Source: Scandinavium lactucae (GTDB taxonomy: Bacteria > Pseudomonadota > Gammaproteobacteria > Enterobacterales > Enterobacteriaceae). From it: a stretch of DNA of 64,000 bases. The notes beneath the pieces are model-generated. The model made no database searches, had not been told where the DNA came from, and saw nothing but the letters and a program-made list of their open reading frames with translations. Position 1 is the stretch's first letter. The number at the start of each line of letters is the position of its first letter. The position numbers and the translations under genes were made by a program. Below, piece after piece: positions 52,830-61,568 of the stretch. The stretch spans positions 186,001 to 250,000 of the forward strand of contig NZ_JAWXRD010000027.1 in the NCBI RefSeq assembly GCF_033843265.1, written 5' to 3'.

Positions 52830-53213
52830 ATGAAACCCCAGTCAGGCATGATCCAACCGGCCCCAATGGCCGCCCCCTCTTCTGGGCTGATGGAAGTCAG
52901 CGGCGCGCTGCTGGGGATTATTCTGCTGATCCTGGCCGCGGCCTGGCTGGCGAAACGCTTTGGCATTAGCGGGGTGAAAACTTCTGCAACCAAAGAGCTG
53001 AAAGTCAGCGCCAGCGCAGCTCTCGGCCAGCGTGAGCGAGTGGTGATCGTCGATGTGGAAGATGCCCGTCTGGTACTCGGTGTCACCGCAAGTCAGGTCA
53101 CACTGCTGCATAAACTGCCGCCGACGGTCATCGACCCCGATGCGCCAAAAGCGGACACCCCTGATTTTGCCTCACTGATGAAATCCGTTATCAAGCGTCC
53201 AGGGAGACTCTGA
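52830..53213 (+). CDS. fliO: Flagellar export protein FliO
   Basis: FliO helps assemble the FliP pore of the export gate. The 127-aa protein has one membrane helix (ALLGIILLILAAAWLAKRF) and a small cytoplasmic domain (ERVVIVDVEDARLVLGVTASQVTLL). Its stop shares a base with the fliP ATG. Confidence 0.96.
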   Translation: MKPQSGMIQPAPMAAPSSGLMEVSGALLGIILLILAAAWLAKRFGISGVKTSATKELKVSASAALGQRERVVIVDVEDARLVLGVTASQVTLLHKLPPTVIDPDAPKADTPDFASLMKSVIKRPGRL

Positions 53214-53950
53214 TGCGCCGTCTGTTGTCCCTTTCGCTGGTCACGCTATTCCTGTTGTCTCCGGCGGCTTTTGCCCAGCTACCGGGTCTCGTCAGCCAGC
53301 CGTTGCCAAACGGCGGTCAGAGCTGGTCTCTGCCAGTGCAGACGCTGGTGTTTATCACCTCGCTGACCTTCCTGCCCGCCATTTTGCTGATGATGACCAG
53401 CTTTACGCGCATCATCATCGTGTTTGGCCTGCTGCGCAGCGCGCTCGGCACCGCCTCCGCGCCGCCCAATCAGGTGCTGCTCGGCCTGGCGCTATTCCTG
53501 ACTTTTTTCATTATGTCGCCGGTTATCGACAAGATTTACGCCGATGCCTATCAGCCGTTTACCGAAGACAAAATCACCCTCGAACAGGCGATTGATAAGG
53601 GCGCGCAACCGCTGCGTGAATTTATGCTGCGCCAGACGCGCGAAGCCGATTTAGCCCTGTTTGCCCGGCTGGCAAATACCCCGCCTATTCAGGGCCCGGA
53701 AGCGGTGCCAATGCGTATCCTGCTTCCCGCCTACGTAACCAGCGAGTTGAAAACGGCGTTCCAGATTGGCTTCACCATTTTCATTCCGTTCCTGATTATC
53801 GATTTGGTGGTGGCCAGCGTGCTGATGGCGCTGGGGATGATGATGGTGCCTCCCGCCACCATTGCCCTGCCGTTCAAGCTGATGCTGTTCGTACTGGTGG
53901 ATGGCTGGCAGCTATTGGTCGGGTCGCTGGCCCAAAGTTTCTACAGTTAA
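53213..53950 (+). CDS. fliP: Flagellar export gate protein FliP
   Basis: FliP forms the pentameric export pore with FliR and FliQ. The 245-aa precursor has a cleavable signal peptide (SPAAFA), then four membrane helices. The family signature ITSLTFLPAILLMMTSFTRI is present, as are the later IGFTIFIPFLIIDLVVASVL helices. Confidence 0.98.
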   Translation: MRRLLSLSLVTLFLLSPAAFAQLPGLVSQPLPNGGQSWSLPVQTLVFITSLTFLPAILLMMTSFTRIIIVFGLLRSALGTASAPPNQVLLGLALFLTFFIMSPVIDKIYADAYQPFTEDKITLEQAIDKGAQPLREFMLRQTREADLALFARLANTPPIQGPEAVPMRILLPAYVTSELKTAFQIGFTIFIPFLIIDLVVASVLMALGMMMVPPATIALPFKLMLFVLVDGWQLLVGSLAQSFYS

Positions 53951-53961
53951 GGAGTGCCGCC

Positions 53962-54231
53962 ATGACCCCTGAATCAGTAATGATGCTTGGCACGGAAGCG
54001 ATGAAAGTCGCGCTGGCCCTGGCTGCCCCGCTGCTGTTGGTGGCGCTGGTCACCGGCTTGCTGATCAGTATTCTGCAAGCCGCGACCCAGATTAACGAAA
54101 TGACCCTGTCGTTCATTCCAAAAATTATCGCCGTGTTCATCGCTATCATTGTGGCGGGCCCGTGGATGCTGAACCTGCTGCTGGACTACGTGCGCACGCT
54201 GTTTACCAACCTGCCGTACATCATCGGATAA
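53962..54231 (+). CDS. fliQ: Flagellar export gate protein FliQ
   Basis: FliQ is the 89-aa two-helix subunit of the FliPQR export gate. It begins MTPESVMMLGTEAMKVAL and has conserved ATQINEMTLSFIPKI between its helices. It lies 11 bp after fliP and 5 bp before fliR. Confidence 0.98.
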   Translation: MTPESVMMLGTEAMKVALALAAPLLLVALVTGLLISILQAATQINEMTLSFIPKIIAVFIAIIVAGPWMLNLLLDYVRTLFTNLPYIIG

Positions 54232-54236
54232 GCGGG

Positions 54237-55031
54237 ATGTTACATGTCTCAAGCGACCAATGGCTGCACTGGCTTAGCCTCTATTTCTGGCCGCTGCTGC
54301 GGGTTTTGGCGCTGATTTCGACCGCGCCCATTCTGAGTGAAAAATCAGTACCGAAGCGCGTCAAGCTGGGACTTGGGGTCATCATTACCTTTATCATCGC
54401 GCCTTCCCTGCCCGCCACCGAGGTGACGATTTTCTCACCCAACGCGCTGTGGCTGGCGATGCAGCAAATTCTGATCGGCATTGCCCTCGGTTTCACCATG
54501 CAGTTTGCCTTCGCCGCGGTGCGTACCGCTGGGGAAATTATCGGCCTGCAAATGGGCCTGTCGTTCGCCACCTTTGTCGACCCGAGCAGCCACCTCAGTA
54601 TGCCAGTCCTCGCGCGCATTATGGATATGCTGGCGATGCTGCTGTTTCTGGTATTCAACGGCCATCTGTGGCTGATTTCGATGCTGGTAGATACCTTCCA
54701 TACCCTGCCGATTGGCGGCCAACCGCTGAACAGCAATGCGTTTATGGCCCTGACGCGCGCTGGAGGGCTTATCTTCCTCAACGGCCTGATGCTGGCCCTG
54801 CCGGTTATCACCCTGCTGCTGACCATTAACCTGGCGCTGGGGATGTTGAACCGCATGGCCCCGCAACTGTCGGTGTTTGTTATCGGCTTCCCGATAACCC
54901 TGACCGTGGGCATTATTTTGATGGCTGCGTTAATGCCGCTCATCGCCCCTTTCTGCGAACATTTGTTCAGCGAAATATTCGATCTATTGGCAGATATTAT
55001 CAGTGAGTTACCTAAGATAAGTTTCCCTTAA
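54237..55031 (+). CDS. fliR: Flagellar export gate protein FliR
   Basis: FliR closes the FliP-FliR-FliQ spiral of the export gate. The 264-aa protein has about six membrane helices and the conserved GEIIGLQMGLSFATFVDPSS. The ATG at 54237 matches the E. coli start; a longer frame from 54162 would run through the end of fliQ and is rejected. It is the last gene of the flagellar operon. Confidence 0.97.
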   Translation: MLHVSSDQWLHWLSLYFWPLLRVLALISTAPILSEKSVPKRVKLGLGVIITFIIAPSLPATEVTIFSPNALWLAMQQILIGIALGFTMQFAFAAVRTAGEIIGLQMGLSFATFVDPSSHLSMPVLARIMDMLAMLLFLVFNGHLWLISMLVDTFHTLPIGGQPLNSNAFMALTRAGGLIFLNGLMLALPVITLLLTINLALGMLNRMAPQLSVFVIGFPITLTVGIILMAALMPLIAPFCEHLFSEIFDLLADIISELPKISFP

Positions 55032-55048
55032 TATTAAAATGGGCATCC

Positions 55049-55062
55049 TAAGGATATTCTTA
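55049..55062. promoter_or_regulatory. RcsAB-box-like palindrome upstream of rcsA
   Basis: TAAGGATATTCTTA closely fits the RcsAB box consensus (TaAGaatatTCctA). It is 250 bp upstream of rcsA in an AT-rich 280-bp region. In E. coli rcsA is autoactivated through such a box and silenced by H-NS. Here the assignment rests on sequence match alone. Confidence 0.65.
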
Positions 55063-55311
55063 AAACCACTCTGCAAAAACATCTTCCAGGATAACTCTGG
55101 CGCGGGTTAATTGTTTTTAGGTCTCTCACACATCCTAACATTTACTTTACTTTAAGATGTTTCCTGGCAAATTATACGTAACTTTACGGGATAGTTGAGG
55201 TCGCCCGATTCTCTGTCATGTTCTTTGAAACTGCTGGTTTAGCGTACGGTGACAAATAAGAAGTAATCGGGCTTGGGTTAATTATCGTTATGCATTGAGT
55301 GAGGGTTTGCC

Positions 55312-55935
55312 ATGTCAACGATTATTATGGATCTATGCAGTTACACCCGGCTTGGATTAACCGGGTACTTGACCAGCCGGGGCATCAGGAAACGTGATAT
55401 CGGCGACGTTGAGACCATCAGTGAGCTTGAAGAGGCCTGCAGGGCGCTACACCCGGCTGTCGTGTTCATTAATGAAGACTGTTTTATCCACGATACAGAA
55501 AGCAGTCAGCATATTAAGCAGATCATTAATCAACACCCCAGGACACTGTTTATCGTATTTATGGCAATTGCCAATATTCATTTTGATGAGTATCTGTTGG
55601 TCAGAGATAATCTGTTAATTAGTTCGAAGTCGATTAAGCCTGAGTCATTAGACGGCATTCTGGCGGATTACCTACAGAAGATCAGCGACAATGTGAGTCG
55701 GGTAAAGATCCCGACATTGTCACTGAGCCGGACCGAATCAAGTATGTTGAAAATGTGGATGTCGGGACAAGGAACGATTCAGATATCCGACCAGATGAAT
55801 ATTAAGGCAAAAACGGTATCATCACATAAAGGTAATATTAAAAAGAAAATAAAAACCCACAATAAGCAGGTTATTTATCATGTTGTCCGATTGACAGATA
55901 ATGTAACAAGCGGGATCTACGTCAATATGCGCTGA
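55312..55935 (+). CDS. rcsA: Capsule synthesis activator RcsA
   Basis: RcsA is the unstable partner of the response regulator RcsB that activates colanic acid capsule genes and represses flagella. The 207-aa protein has an N-terminal domain without a phosphoacceptor pattern. Its C-terminus is a LuxR-type helix-turn-helix (GTIQISDQMNIKAKTVSSHKGNIKKKI). The protein begins MSTIIMDLCSYTRLGLTGYL, as in E. coli. The dsrA sRNA that relieves its H-NS silencing lies downstream. Confidence 0.96.
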   Translation: MSTIIMDLCSYTRLGLTGYLTSRGIRKRDIGDVETISELEEACRALHPAVVFINEDCFIHDTESSQHIKQIINQHPRTLFIVFMAIANIHFDEYLLVRDNLLISSKSIKPESLDGILADYLQKISDNVSRVKIPTLSLSRTESSMLKMWMSGQGTIQISDQMNIKAKTVSSHKGNIKKKIKTHNKQVIYHVVRLTDNVTSGIYVNMR

Positions 55936-55981
55936 GAATGCGTACAGCACTGGCGGAAACACTCCGCCAGTGGAAAATCGT

Positions 55982-56170
55982 CTAGTCTACTTTTTCAACA
56001 AAAATGCCATCTTGATGGCCCGTTTCGTTAAAGAACCAAATCCCCATCGGATAATCTTCCAGCGAAACCAGATACATCGTTCCTTCACTAAATTGCTCCA
56101 CAGCCAGTACCACGCCCGGACGACGCGGGCCACCATCCGTTTTGACCGTTACTCGATCGTTAACCTGCAT
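55982..56170 (-). CDS. dsrB: DsrB protein
   Basis: A 62-aa conserved protein of unknown function beginning MQVNDRVTVKTDGGPRRPGV, nearly identical to E. coli DsrB. Its beta-rich, SH3-like appearance is like YodC further along. The frame extends 160 codons upstream on the minus strand but only the last 62 match the family; the ATG at 56170 follows AGGAGAAAAGGT. E. coli dsrB is sigma-S dependent. Confidence 0.94.
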   Translation of the reverse strand: MQVNDRVTVKTDGGPRRPGVVLAVEQFSEGTMYLVSLEDYPMGIWFFNETGHQDGIFVEKVD

Positions 56171-56311
56171 ACCTTTTCTCCTGTCTTTTACTTCAGCCAG
56201 TGTAGAACAAAACCTCCGCGCTGACAGCGTCTGCGCTGCCAATGGCTGTTTTTTTCGACCGACTATACTTTGTTCTGGGTAATGCTGTTGTCCATGTAAG
56301 AGGAGCCTCTG

Positions 56312-56539
56312 ATGAAAACTGCCAAAGAGTACAGCGATACGGCCAAACGCGAGGTGAACGTTGATGTGGATGCCCTGCTGGATGCCATCAACGAAATCAG
56401 CGAAAGTGAAGTACACCGCGCCGGGGATTCCACCCATCACGTCAGCGTTGACGGTCGGGAATACCACACCTGGCGTGAGCTGGCTGAAGCCTTTGAACTG
56501 GATATTCATGACTTCAGCATCAGTGAAGTCAATCGCTGA
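56312..56539 (+). CDS. yodD: Stress-linked small protein YodD
   Basis: A 75-aa acidic protein, the YodD/DUF2525 family, linked in E. coli to peroxide and acid stress. It begins MKTAKEYSDTAKREVNVDVD and ends EVNR. GAGGAGC lies before the ATG. It converges with the dsrA sRNA gene. Confidence 0.92.
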   Translation: MKTAKEYSDTAKREVNVDVDALLDAINEISESEVHRAGDSTHHVSVDGREYHTWRELAEAFELDIHDFSISEVNR

Positions 56540-56550
56540 ACGCGAGCTAA

Positions 56551-56637
56551 AAAAAACCCGGCCACGGAGTGGTCGGGTTGAAGCTTGCCTTCGCAAGGAA
56601 GCACTTGAAAATTCGTTACACCAGGAAATCTGATGCG
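56551..56637 (-). ncRNA. dsrA: DsrA small regulatory RNA
   Basis: On the minus strand the segment beginning near 56637 reads ATCAGATTTCCTGGTG, then AACGAATTTTCAAGTGCTTC, the E. coli DsrA stem-loop I and II sequences that pair with rpoS and hns mRNAs. It ends in an 11-bp GC-rich hairpin followed by eight T. The pairing segments are kept while the terminator hairpin sequence differs from E. coli. The expected product, about 87 nt, acts with Hfq to raise RpoS and lower H-NS. The 5' end is set by similarity. Confidence 0.93.
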
Positions 56638-56741
56638 GATAAAACATTATCCTCAATTATTTTGTAAGACAAGCATTATTCATAATTACCATGAATGTAT
56701 TTAAGATTTTTCTGGCCTGCATTGACGTTTAAGGAGAAGTA

Positions 56742-57557
56742 ATGCCTGATCTGCAACAGCCACTGATTGTGTTTACCGACGTGGAGGGCACTCTGCTCGA
56801 CAGTCACACCCAGCTCTGGCAGCCTGCCAGCGACTGGCTATTACGCTTGCAGGAGCATAAGGTTCCCGTGGTGCTGTGCAGCAGCAAAACCGCGGCGGAG
56901 ATGATGCTGCTGCAAAAAGAACTTGGACTGGGCCTGCAGCCGCTGATTGCCGAAAACGGCGCAGTCATCCAACTGGCGGGTGCGTGGCGGGATGACGAGG
57001 CGTACCCGCGTCTGATAACCGGCTCACCCCATGCTGAAATTGAGGATGTACTGCAACAGTTACGGGAAAATGACGGGTACAAATTCACCACCTTCTCTGA
57101 CGTTACTGAACAACAGATTGCCGAATGGACGGGAATGAACCTGAAGCATGCGGCCCTTGCCCGCCTGCATGAGGCATCGGAAACGCTAATCTGGCGCGAC
57201 AGTGATGAGAGAATGGCTGAATTTAGCGCGACGCTGGCCTCGCTGGGCCTGCAATTTGTGCAGGGCGCACGCTTCTGGCACGTTCTCGATGAGCGCGGTG
57301 GCAAAGCCCAGGCGGTAAGCTGGCTGCTGAGTCGCTATCAGCAGCGGGAGGGGTTTCGACGGCTTTCGCTTGGGCTGGGCGACGGGCCGAACGATGCCCC
57401 CCTGTTGGACACCACTGATTACGCGGTGGTGGTAAAAGGCTTAAACCGCGACGGCATCCGTTTGCAGGATGATACGCCCGAACGCGCGTATCACACCCGG
57501 CAAAGCGGCCCTGACGGCTGGCGCGAAGGGCTCGATCACTGGCTATCTTCGTCCTGA
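56742..57557 (+). CDS. yedP: Mannosyl-3-phosphoglycerate phosphatase family protein YedP
   Basis: A 271-aa HAD-superfamily phosphatase of the Cof/MPGP type. It has motif I FTDVEGTLLD (nucleophile D13), motif II CSSKT, a Cof-type cap, and motif IV GLGDGPNDAPLL. In motif I the second position of the usual DxD pair is glutamate (E15); E. coli YedP has DLDGT. That residue is the general acid/base in HAD phosphatases, so activity may be altered. The physiological substrate is unknown. It converges with dgcQ and overlaps it by 22 bp. Confidence 0.93.
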   Translation: MPDLQQPLIVFTDVEGTLLDSHTQLWQPASDWLLRLQEHKVPVVLCSSKTAAEMMLLQKELGLGLQPLIAENGAVIQLAGAWRDDEAYPRLITGSPHAEIEDVLQQLRENDGYKFTTFSDVTEQQIAEWTGMNLKHAALARLHEASETLIWRDSDERMAEFSATLASLGLQFVQGARFWHVLDERGGKAQAVSWLLSRYQQREGFRRLSLGLGDGPNDAPLLDTTDYAVVVKGLNRDGIRLQDDTPERAYHTRQSGPDGWREGLDHWLSSS

Positions 57558-59239
57558 CAGCAGACGCGGTTTCGGCCTTTTTGCTTCGCCAGATACAGCC
57601 GGTTGTCGGCAATGGATTGCAGGTACTCAATGTCGTACAACCCTTTATCGTCGCTGCTACTCACGCCTAACGACGCGCTAATGCGCAGCGTGGCGCTCTT
57701 GCCAATCAATATCTCTCGATTATTAATCCGCGCCCGGATACGTTCGGCCATCGCGCAGGCGTCCACCCAGGTTGCGCCAGGCAGGACAATGCAAAACTCT
57801 TCCCCGCCCACGCGGCCGGCCAGATCTTCCTGACGGATTTGTGAACCGATCATCCCCGCCACGTGATTCAGCACCCGGTCTCCGGCCTGATGACCAAAGC
57901 GGTCATTGATGCTCTTGAAGAAGTCCAGATCGAGCTGAATAACAGACAGCGGCCGCCCTTGTTCTTCGCATTGTTTGGCGGCCTCCCCTGCCAAATCAAA
58001 CAGCGTGCTGCGGTTATAGAGCCGCGTCAGGCCGTCATGCCAGGCCTGCCATTGCAGCGAGGCTTGCAGGGTGCTCATGTTGCGTACCATCCGCCGAATA
58101 ACCACCCACGACACGATCAACATCGAGGTAAACAAGGTCCACACCAGGCCCAGCGCCACGGAGATAGTACCGAAATCCCCACGTACACCTTCATCCAGAT
58201 GATGAATACGAACCAGCACCCCATCGAAATTACGCATTTTTTCCCAGTTCACATAGCGGGTCGTGAAGCGTAATCCACCGCGGGTATCCTGCTCAAACGC
58301 CTGCGCCAACTGGGCTTTTTCCTGTGCGCTTAACGGCGATGGCGTAGTGCCATTGTTGGTCATTGAACTGGCCAGCAGATTCATTTTCTTGTCGTACAGA
58401 CGGAATTCGCCGTCCTCTTCACCCTGCGTCGCCACGGTCAATAGCTGCTTCATCTGCTGCAAAGAAAATTCAATTGCCAATACACCGTACCAGTAATGCT
58501 GATAATCCACTGGCAGCGCCAGCGCTACACGACGCATATCTCCGTTTGGGGTGTCCGCCATCCAGCTTAGCCAGCGCATAGCCCGTCCGGGATTGCTGTG
58601 TTGAGACTGCTCGACAAACCACGGGCTGGTCACCAGGGAATAGTATTGCTCGACCACGTCATTGCTTCTGTCCAGCGCATTGCTGGTGATATAAAACCCA
58701 GCCCGCGAAACGTACAGCATCTGCTGCGTGGTACGCCTCAGGGTCGTTGAGAGGTGCAGGAGATAGCCGACTTCGAGCGTCGCACTCAGCTCGTTGTTGA
58801 GCAGCGGATAATCACGTGACAGAAGCGTGGTTTCTTCCACAAAGGTATCCGACACCCCATACACCGGCAGCATGCGCTGGTTATTCAGTGATATAGACCA
58901 CTGGTGCTGTTCGCGTTTCTGCTGAAATTGACTCTCTGCGTTTTGCAGGCCATCAAACGCCAGCGGTGTAGCTAACGCGGCCTGCATCCCGTTGCGGTAA
59001 AAGGTCAGCCGGTCAATGTTGACCTGAAGTTGGTTATTCAACTCATGGGCCACGTTTTCCAGCGTGTTGCGCTGGCTGGAAATGTAGGCATCTTCAAGCA
59101 CCGCAACTTCACGCCACGTCAGCAGCGTTGAGAATAGCAGTACGATAAAAAAACAAACGTTGACTACCCTACCCGGGTTCGAATAACGGCTGAGGCTGTT
59201 CAGCCAGCGCGGATTTTCTACGCGTGTTACGTGGGGCAC
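57536..59239 (-). CDS. dgcQ: Diguanylate cyclase DgcQ
   Basis: An inner-membrane enzyme (YedQ) that makes cyclic di-GMP and favours cellulose and sessile growth. The 567-aa protein has an N-terminal membrane helix (about 27-45), a periplasmic CHASE-like sensor region (about 50-355) and a second helix (about 360-382). A GGDEF domain follows with active-site RVGGEEF. An inhibitory RxxD is not evident just before it. It lies downstream of yodC on the same strand. Confidence 0.95.
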   Translation of the reverse strand: MPHVTRVENPRWLNSLSRYSNPGRVVNVCFFIVLLFSTLLTWREVAVLEDAYISSQRNTLENVAHELNNQLQVNIDRLTFYRNGMQAALATPLAFDGLQNAESQFQQKREQHQWSISLNNQRMLPVYGVSDTFVEETTLLSRDYPLLNNELSATLEVGYLLHLSTTLRRTTQQMLYVSRAGFYITSNALDRSNDVVEQYYSLVTSPWFVEQSQHSNPGRAMRWLSWMADTPNGDMRRVALALPVDYQHYWYGVLAIEFSLQQMKQLLTVATQGEEDGEFRLYDKKMNLLASSMTNNGTTPSPLSAQEKAQLAQAFEQDTRGGLRFTTRYVNWEKMRNFDGVLVRIHHLDEGVRGDFGTISVALGLVWTLFTSMLIVSWVVIRRMVRNMSTLQASLQWQAWHDGLTRLYNRSTLFDLAGEAAKQCEEQGRPLSVIQLDLDFFKSINDRFGHQAGDRVLNHVAGMIGSQIRQEDLAGRVGGEEFCIVLPGATWVDACAMAERIRARINNREILIGKSATLRISASLGVSSSDDKGLYDIEYLQSIADNRLYLAKQKGRNRVCCQDEDSQ

Positions 59240-59286
59240 ACAAACTCCCTGAGTATTGCCTGATACCTGTTAACGACCAACGAAAA

Positions 59287-59306
59287 CGCCCGGCGGCTGC
59301 CGGGCG
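59287..59306 (-). terminator. Terminator of yodC
   Basis: CGCCCGGC-N4-GCCGGGCG is a perfect 8-bp stem, followed on the minus strand by TTTTCG, just after the yodC stop. Confidence 0.82.
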
Positions 59307-59312
59307 TGGTCG

Positions 59313-59492
59313 TCATGACTCGTCTTGAATCCGCCGGTCACCTGGCATGAGTTCGTCTTCGCGGAAGGCTTCCCGCTTCACGCCGAACCCATCATACCAT
59401 CGACATTCAACCATGCCGCTGGCATACCCGGTGACCACCATACGCGGCCCGCCACTTTTCGGTTTAACCTCATCACTGACCAAAAAGACCAT
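59313..59492 (-). CDS. yodC: Small DUF2158 protein YodC
   Basis: A 59-aa protein beginning MVFLVSDEVKPKSGGPRMVV and containing GMVECRWYDGFGVKREAF, the YodC/DUF2158 signature. Function is unknown; its SH3-like pattern suggests a small binding protein. It sits between dgcQ and yedI, as in E. coli. Six bp separate its stop from the terminator. Confidence 0.92.
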   Translation of the reverse strand: MVFLVSDEVKPKSGGPRMVVTGYASGMVECRWYDGFGVKREAFREDELMPGDRRIQDES

Positions 59493-59569
59493 AACTGCCT
59501 CCGGTATCAGAGTGAAACTGTTTCACGATAGCCGAAAATGATGGGTTTTGCGTAGTAGCTTAACAACAT

Positions 59570-60478
59570 TTACGTAGCCGAACGCAGCCGTGAGATAACC
59601 TTCACACCCGCCAGCACCACGGCACCGACGATAAAACCAAAGACTAAATTGAACAATGTTGGCAACAGCAGCGCCACGACGCCACCCTGCGCGGCGGCAA
59701 CCCCTTCAATCGCATGATGTAAGGCGGGGATGCCATGCACCACAATGCCACCGCCGACTAAAAACATCGCCAGCGTGCCCACCACCGACAGTACTTTCAT
59801 CAGCCACGGGGCGATAAACAGCAATGCTTTACCGACTGCCTGCGCCACCGCGCTGGACTTCTCCACCAGCCAGTAACCCATGTCGTCGAGTTTAACAATC
59901 ACCCCCACGAGGCCATACACACCCACGGTAACCAGGAGGGCGATCCCGGAGAGGATAAGCACCTGGTTGAGCAGCGGCGCATCGGCCACAATCCCCAATG
60001 TGATGGCGACGATTTCCGCCGACAGAATAAAGTCGGTGCGTATCGCGCCTTTCACTTTGTCACGCTCAAGCAGCATTGGATCCTGCTTCGCCAACGCCTC
60101 CATACGCTGCTGACGGGCCTGCGGGTCTTCTTTATGCTTACGCGCATGCAGCGAGTGCAGCACTTTTTCGACGCCCTCAAAGCACAGGAATGCGCCACCA
60201 ATCATCAACAACGGGGTAATCGCCCACGGCAAAAAGGCACTGATCAGCAGCGCCAGCGGTACGAGGATCACTTTATTAATGAACGAACCTTTTGCCACAC
60301 TCCAGACGACGGGCAATTCGCGATTGGCACGCACACCCGACACCTGTTGTGCGTTGAGCGACAAATCATCCCCCAACACCCCGGCGGTCTTCTTCGCCGC
60401 CAGTTTGCCCATCATCGAAATATCGTCCAGCAGGGTGGCGATATCATCAAGTAACGTTAAAAGACTGCTTCCGGCCAA
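59570..60478 (-). CDS. yedI: DUF808 family inner-membrane protein YedI
   Basis: A 302-aa multispanning membrane protein of unknown function. It begins MAGSSLLTLLDDIATLLDDI, typical of DUF808, with several helices at about 70-110 and 150-300. The order yodC-yedI-yedA is the same as in E. coli. Confidence 0.94.
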   Translation of the reverse strand: MAGSSLLTLLDDIATLLDDISMMGKLAAKKTAGVLGDDLSLNAQQVSGVRANRELPVVWSVAKGSFINKVILVPLALLISAFLPWAITPLLMIGGAFLCFEGVEKVLHSLHARKHKEDPQARQQRMEALAKQDPMLLERDKVKGAIRTDFILSAEIVAITLGIVADAPLLNQVLILSGIALLVTVGVYGLVGVIVKLDDMGYWLVEKSSAVAQAVGKALLFIAPWLMKVLSVVGTLAMFLVGGGIVVHGIPALHHAIEGVAAAQGGVVALLLPTLFNLVFGFIVGAVVLAGVKVISRLRSAT

Positions 60479-60656
60479 ATGATGCTCCTTCGTTTTTATT
60501 TATCTTACTGACCTACAGTATGAAGCAAAAGACGCAACGCGCCCAAGCATACAAACTGTCAACAAAAATACAACATAGCTCGCTAATTAAAGCGCTCGCC
60601 AGACGGCGGGTTTTCCCGTTAACTGTATGCGCCCAATTCATTGTTTGAGAAACGTC

Positions 60657-61568
60657 ATGCACAGCCGACAACTATTACCGCTCATTGGAGCGCTTTTTGC
60701 ACTCTATATCATCTGGGGATCGACCTATTTTGCCATTAGCATTGGGGTGGAAAGCTGGCCGCCAATGATGATGGCCGGAGTGCGCTTTCTGTCTGCTGGC
60801 GTGCTGCTGATGGCTTACCTGCTGTTGACCGGGCATAAGCTGCCTGCCCGTCGTCCGATGTTGAACGCGGCGCTGATAGGCGTCCTGCTACTCGCTATCG
60901 GCAACGGCTTTGTGACCATTGCCGAACACCAACACGTTGCCTCCGGGATTGCGGCGGTGATGGTCGCCACGGTGCCGCTGTTTGCGCTGTGCTTTAGCTA
61001 TCTGTTCGGGATTAAAACCCGCAAGCTGGAGTGGCTCGGGATCGCCATCGGACTGGCAGGCATCGTTTTGCTTAACAGCGGTGGCAATCTTAGCGGTAAT
61101 CCGTGGGGCGCGATCCTTATCCTGATCGGTTCCCTGAGCTGGGCGTTTGGCTCAGTTTACGGTTCGCGCATCGAGCTGCCCGGCGGGATGATGGCCGGTG
61201 CGGTCGAAATGCTGGCGGCAGGCATGGTGTTGATGTGCGGCTCGTGGTTAAGCGGTGAAAAGTTGACGCAGATGCCGACCCTGTCGGGCTTTCTGGCGGT
61301 GGGTTATCTGGCCATATTCGGTTCGCTGATTGCAATTAACGCCTATATGTATCTGATCCGTAACGTCTCTCCGGCGGTCGCCACCAGCTATGCTTACGTC
61401 AACCCGGTGGTGGCGGTGGTGCTCGGCACCAGCTTCGGCGGGGAGTGGCTGTCGCCTGTCGAATGGCTGGCGCTGGGCATCATAATTTTTGCGGTGGTGC
61501 TGGTGACGCTGGGCAAGACGCTGTTCCCGATGCGCGCTCCTGCTACACCCTGTCAGAGTGAGAAGTAA
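60657..61568 (+). CDS. yedA: EamA/DMT-family exporter YedA
   Basis: A 303-aa inner-membrane transporter with ten helices in two EamA repeats (IIWGSTYFAISIGVESWPP and SLSWAFGSVYGSRI). E. coli YedA has been linked to amino-acid or threonine/paraquat export; the substrate here is inferred. The ATG at 60657 aligns with E. coli; an in-frame ATG ten codons upstream is unlikely. Its end overlaps the convergent vsr gene by 26 bp. Confidence 0.93.
   Translation: MHSRQLLPLIGALFALYIIWGSTYFAISIGVESWPPMMMAGVRFLSAGVLLMAYLLLTGHKLPARRPMLNAALIGVLLLAIGNGFVTIAEHQHVASGIAAVMVATVPLFALCFSYLFGIKTRKLEWLGIAIGLAGIVLLNSGGNLSGNPWGAILILIGSLSWAFGSVYGSRIELPGGMMAGAVEMLAAGMVLMCGSWLSGEKLTQMPTLSGFLAVGYLAIFGSLIAINAYMYLIRNVSPAVATSYAYVNPVVAVVLGTSFGGEWLSPVEWLALGIIIFAVVLVTLGKTLFPMRAPATPCQSEK

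Noticed and set aside
55982..56656. 224-aa version of DsrB
   Set aside because: The upstream 162 codons run antisense through yodD and dsrA and do not match the family; the ATG at 56170 gives the standard 62-aa DsrB.
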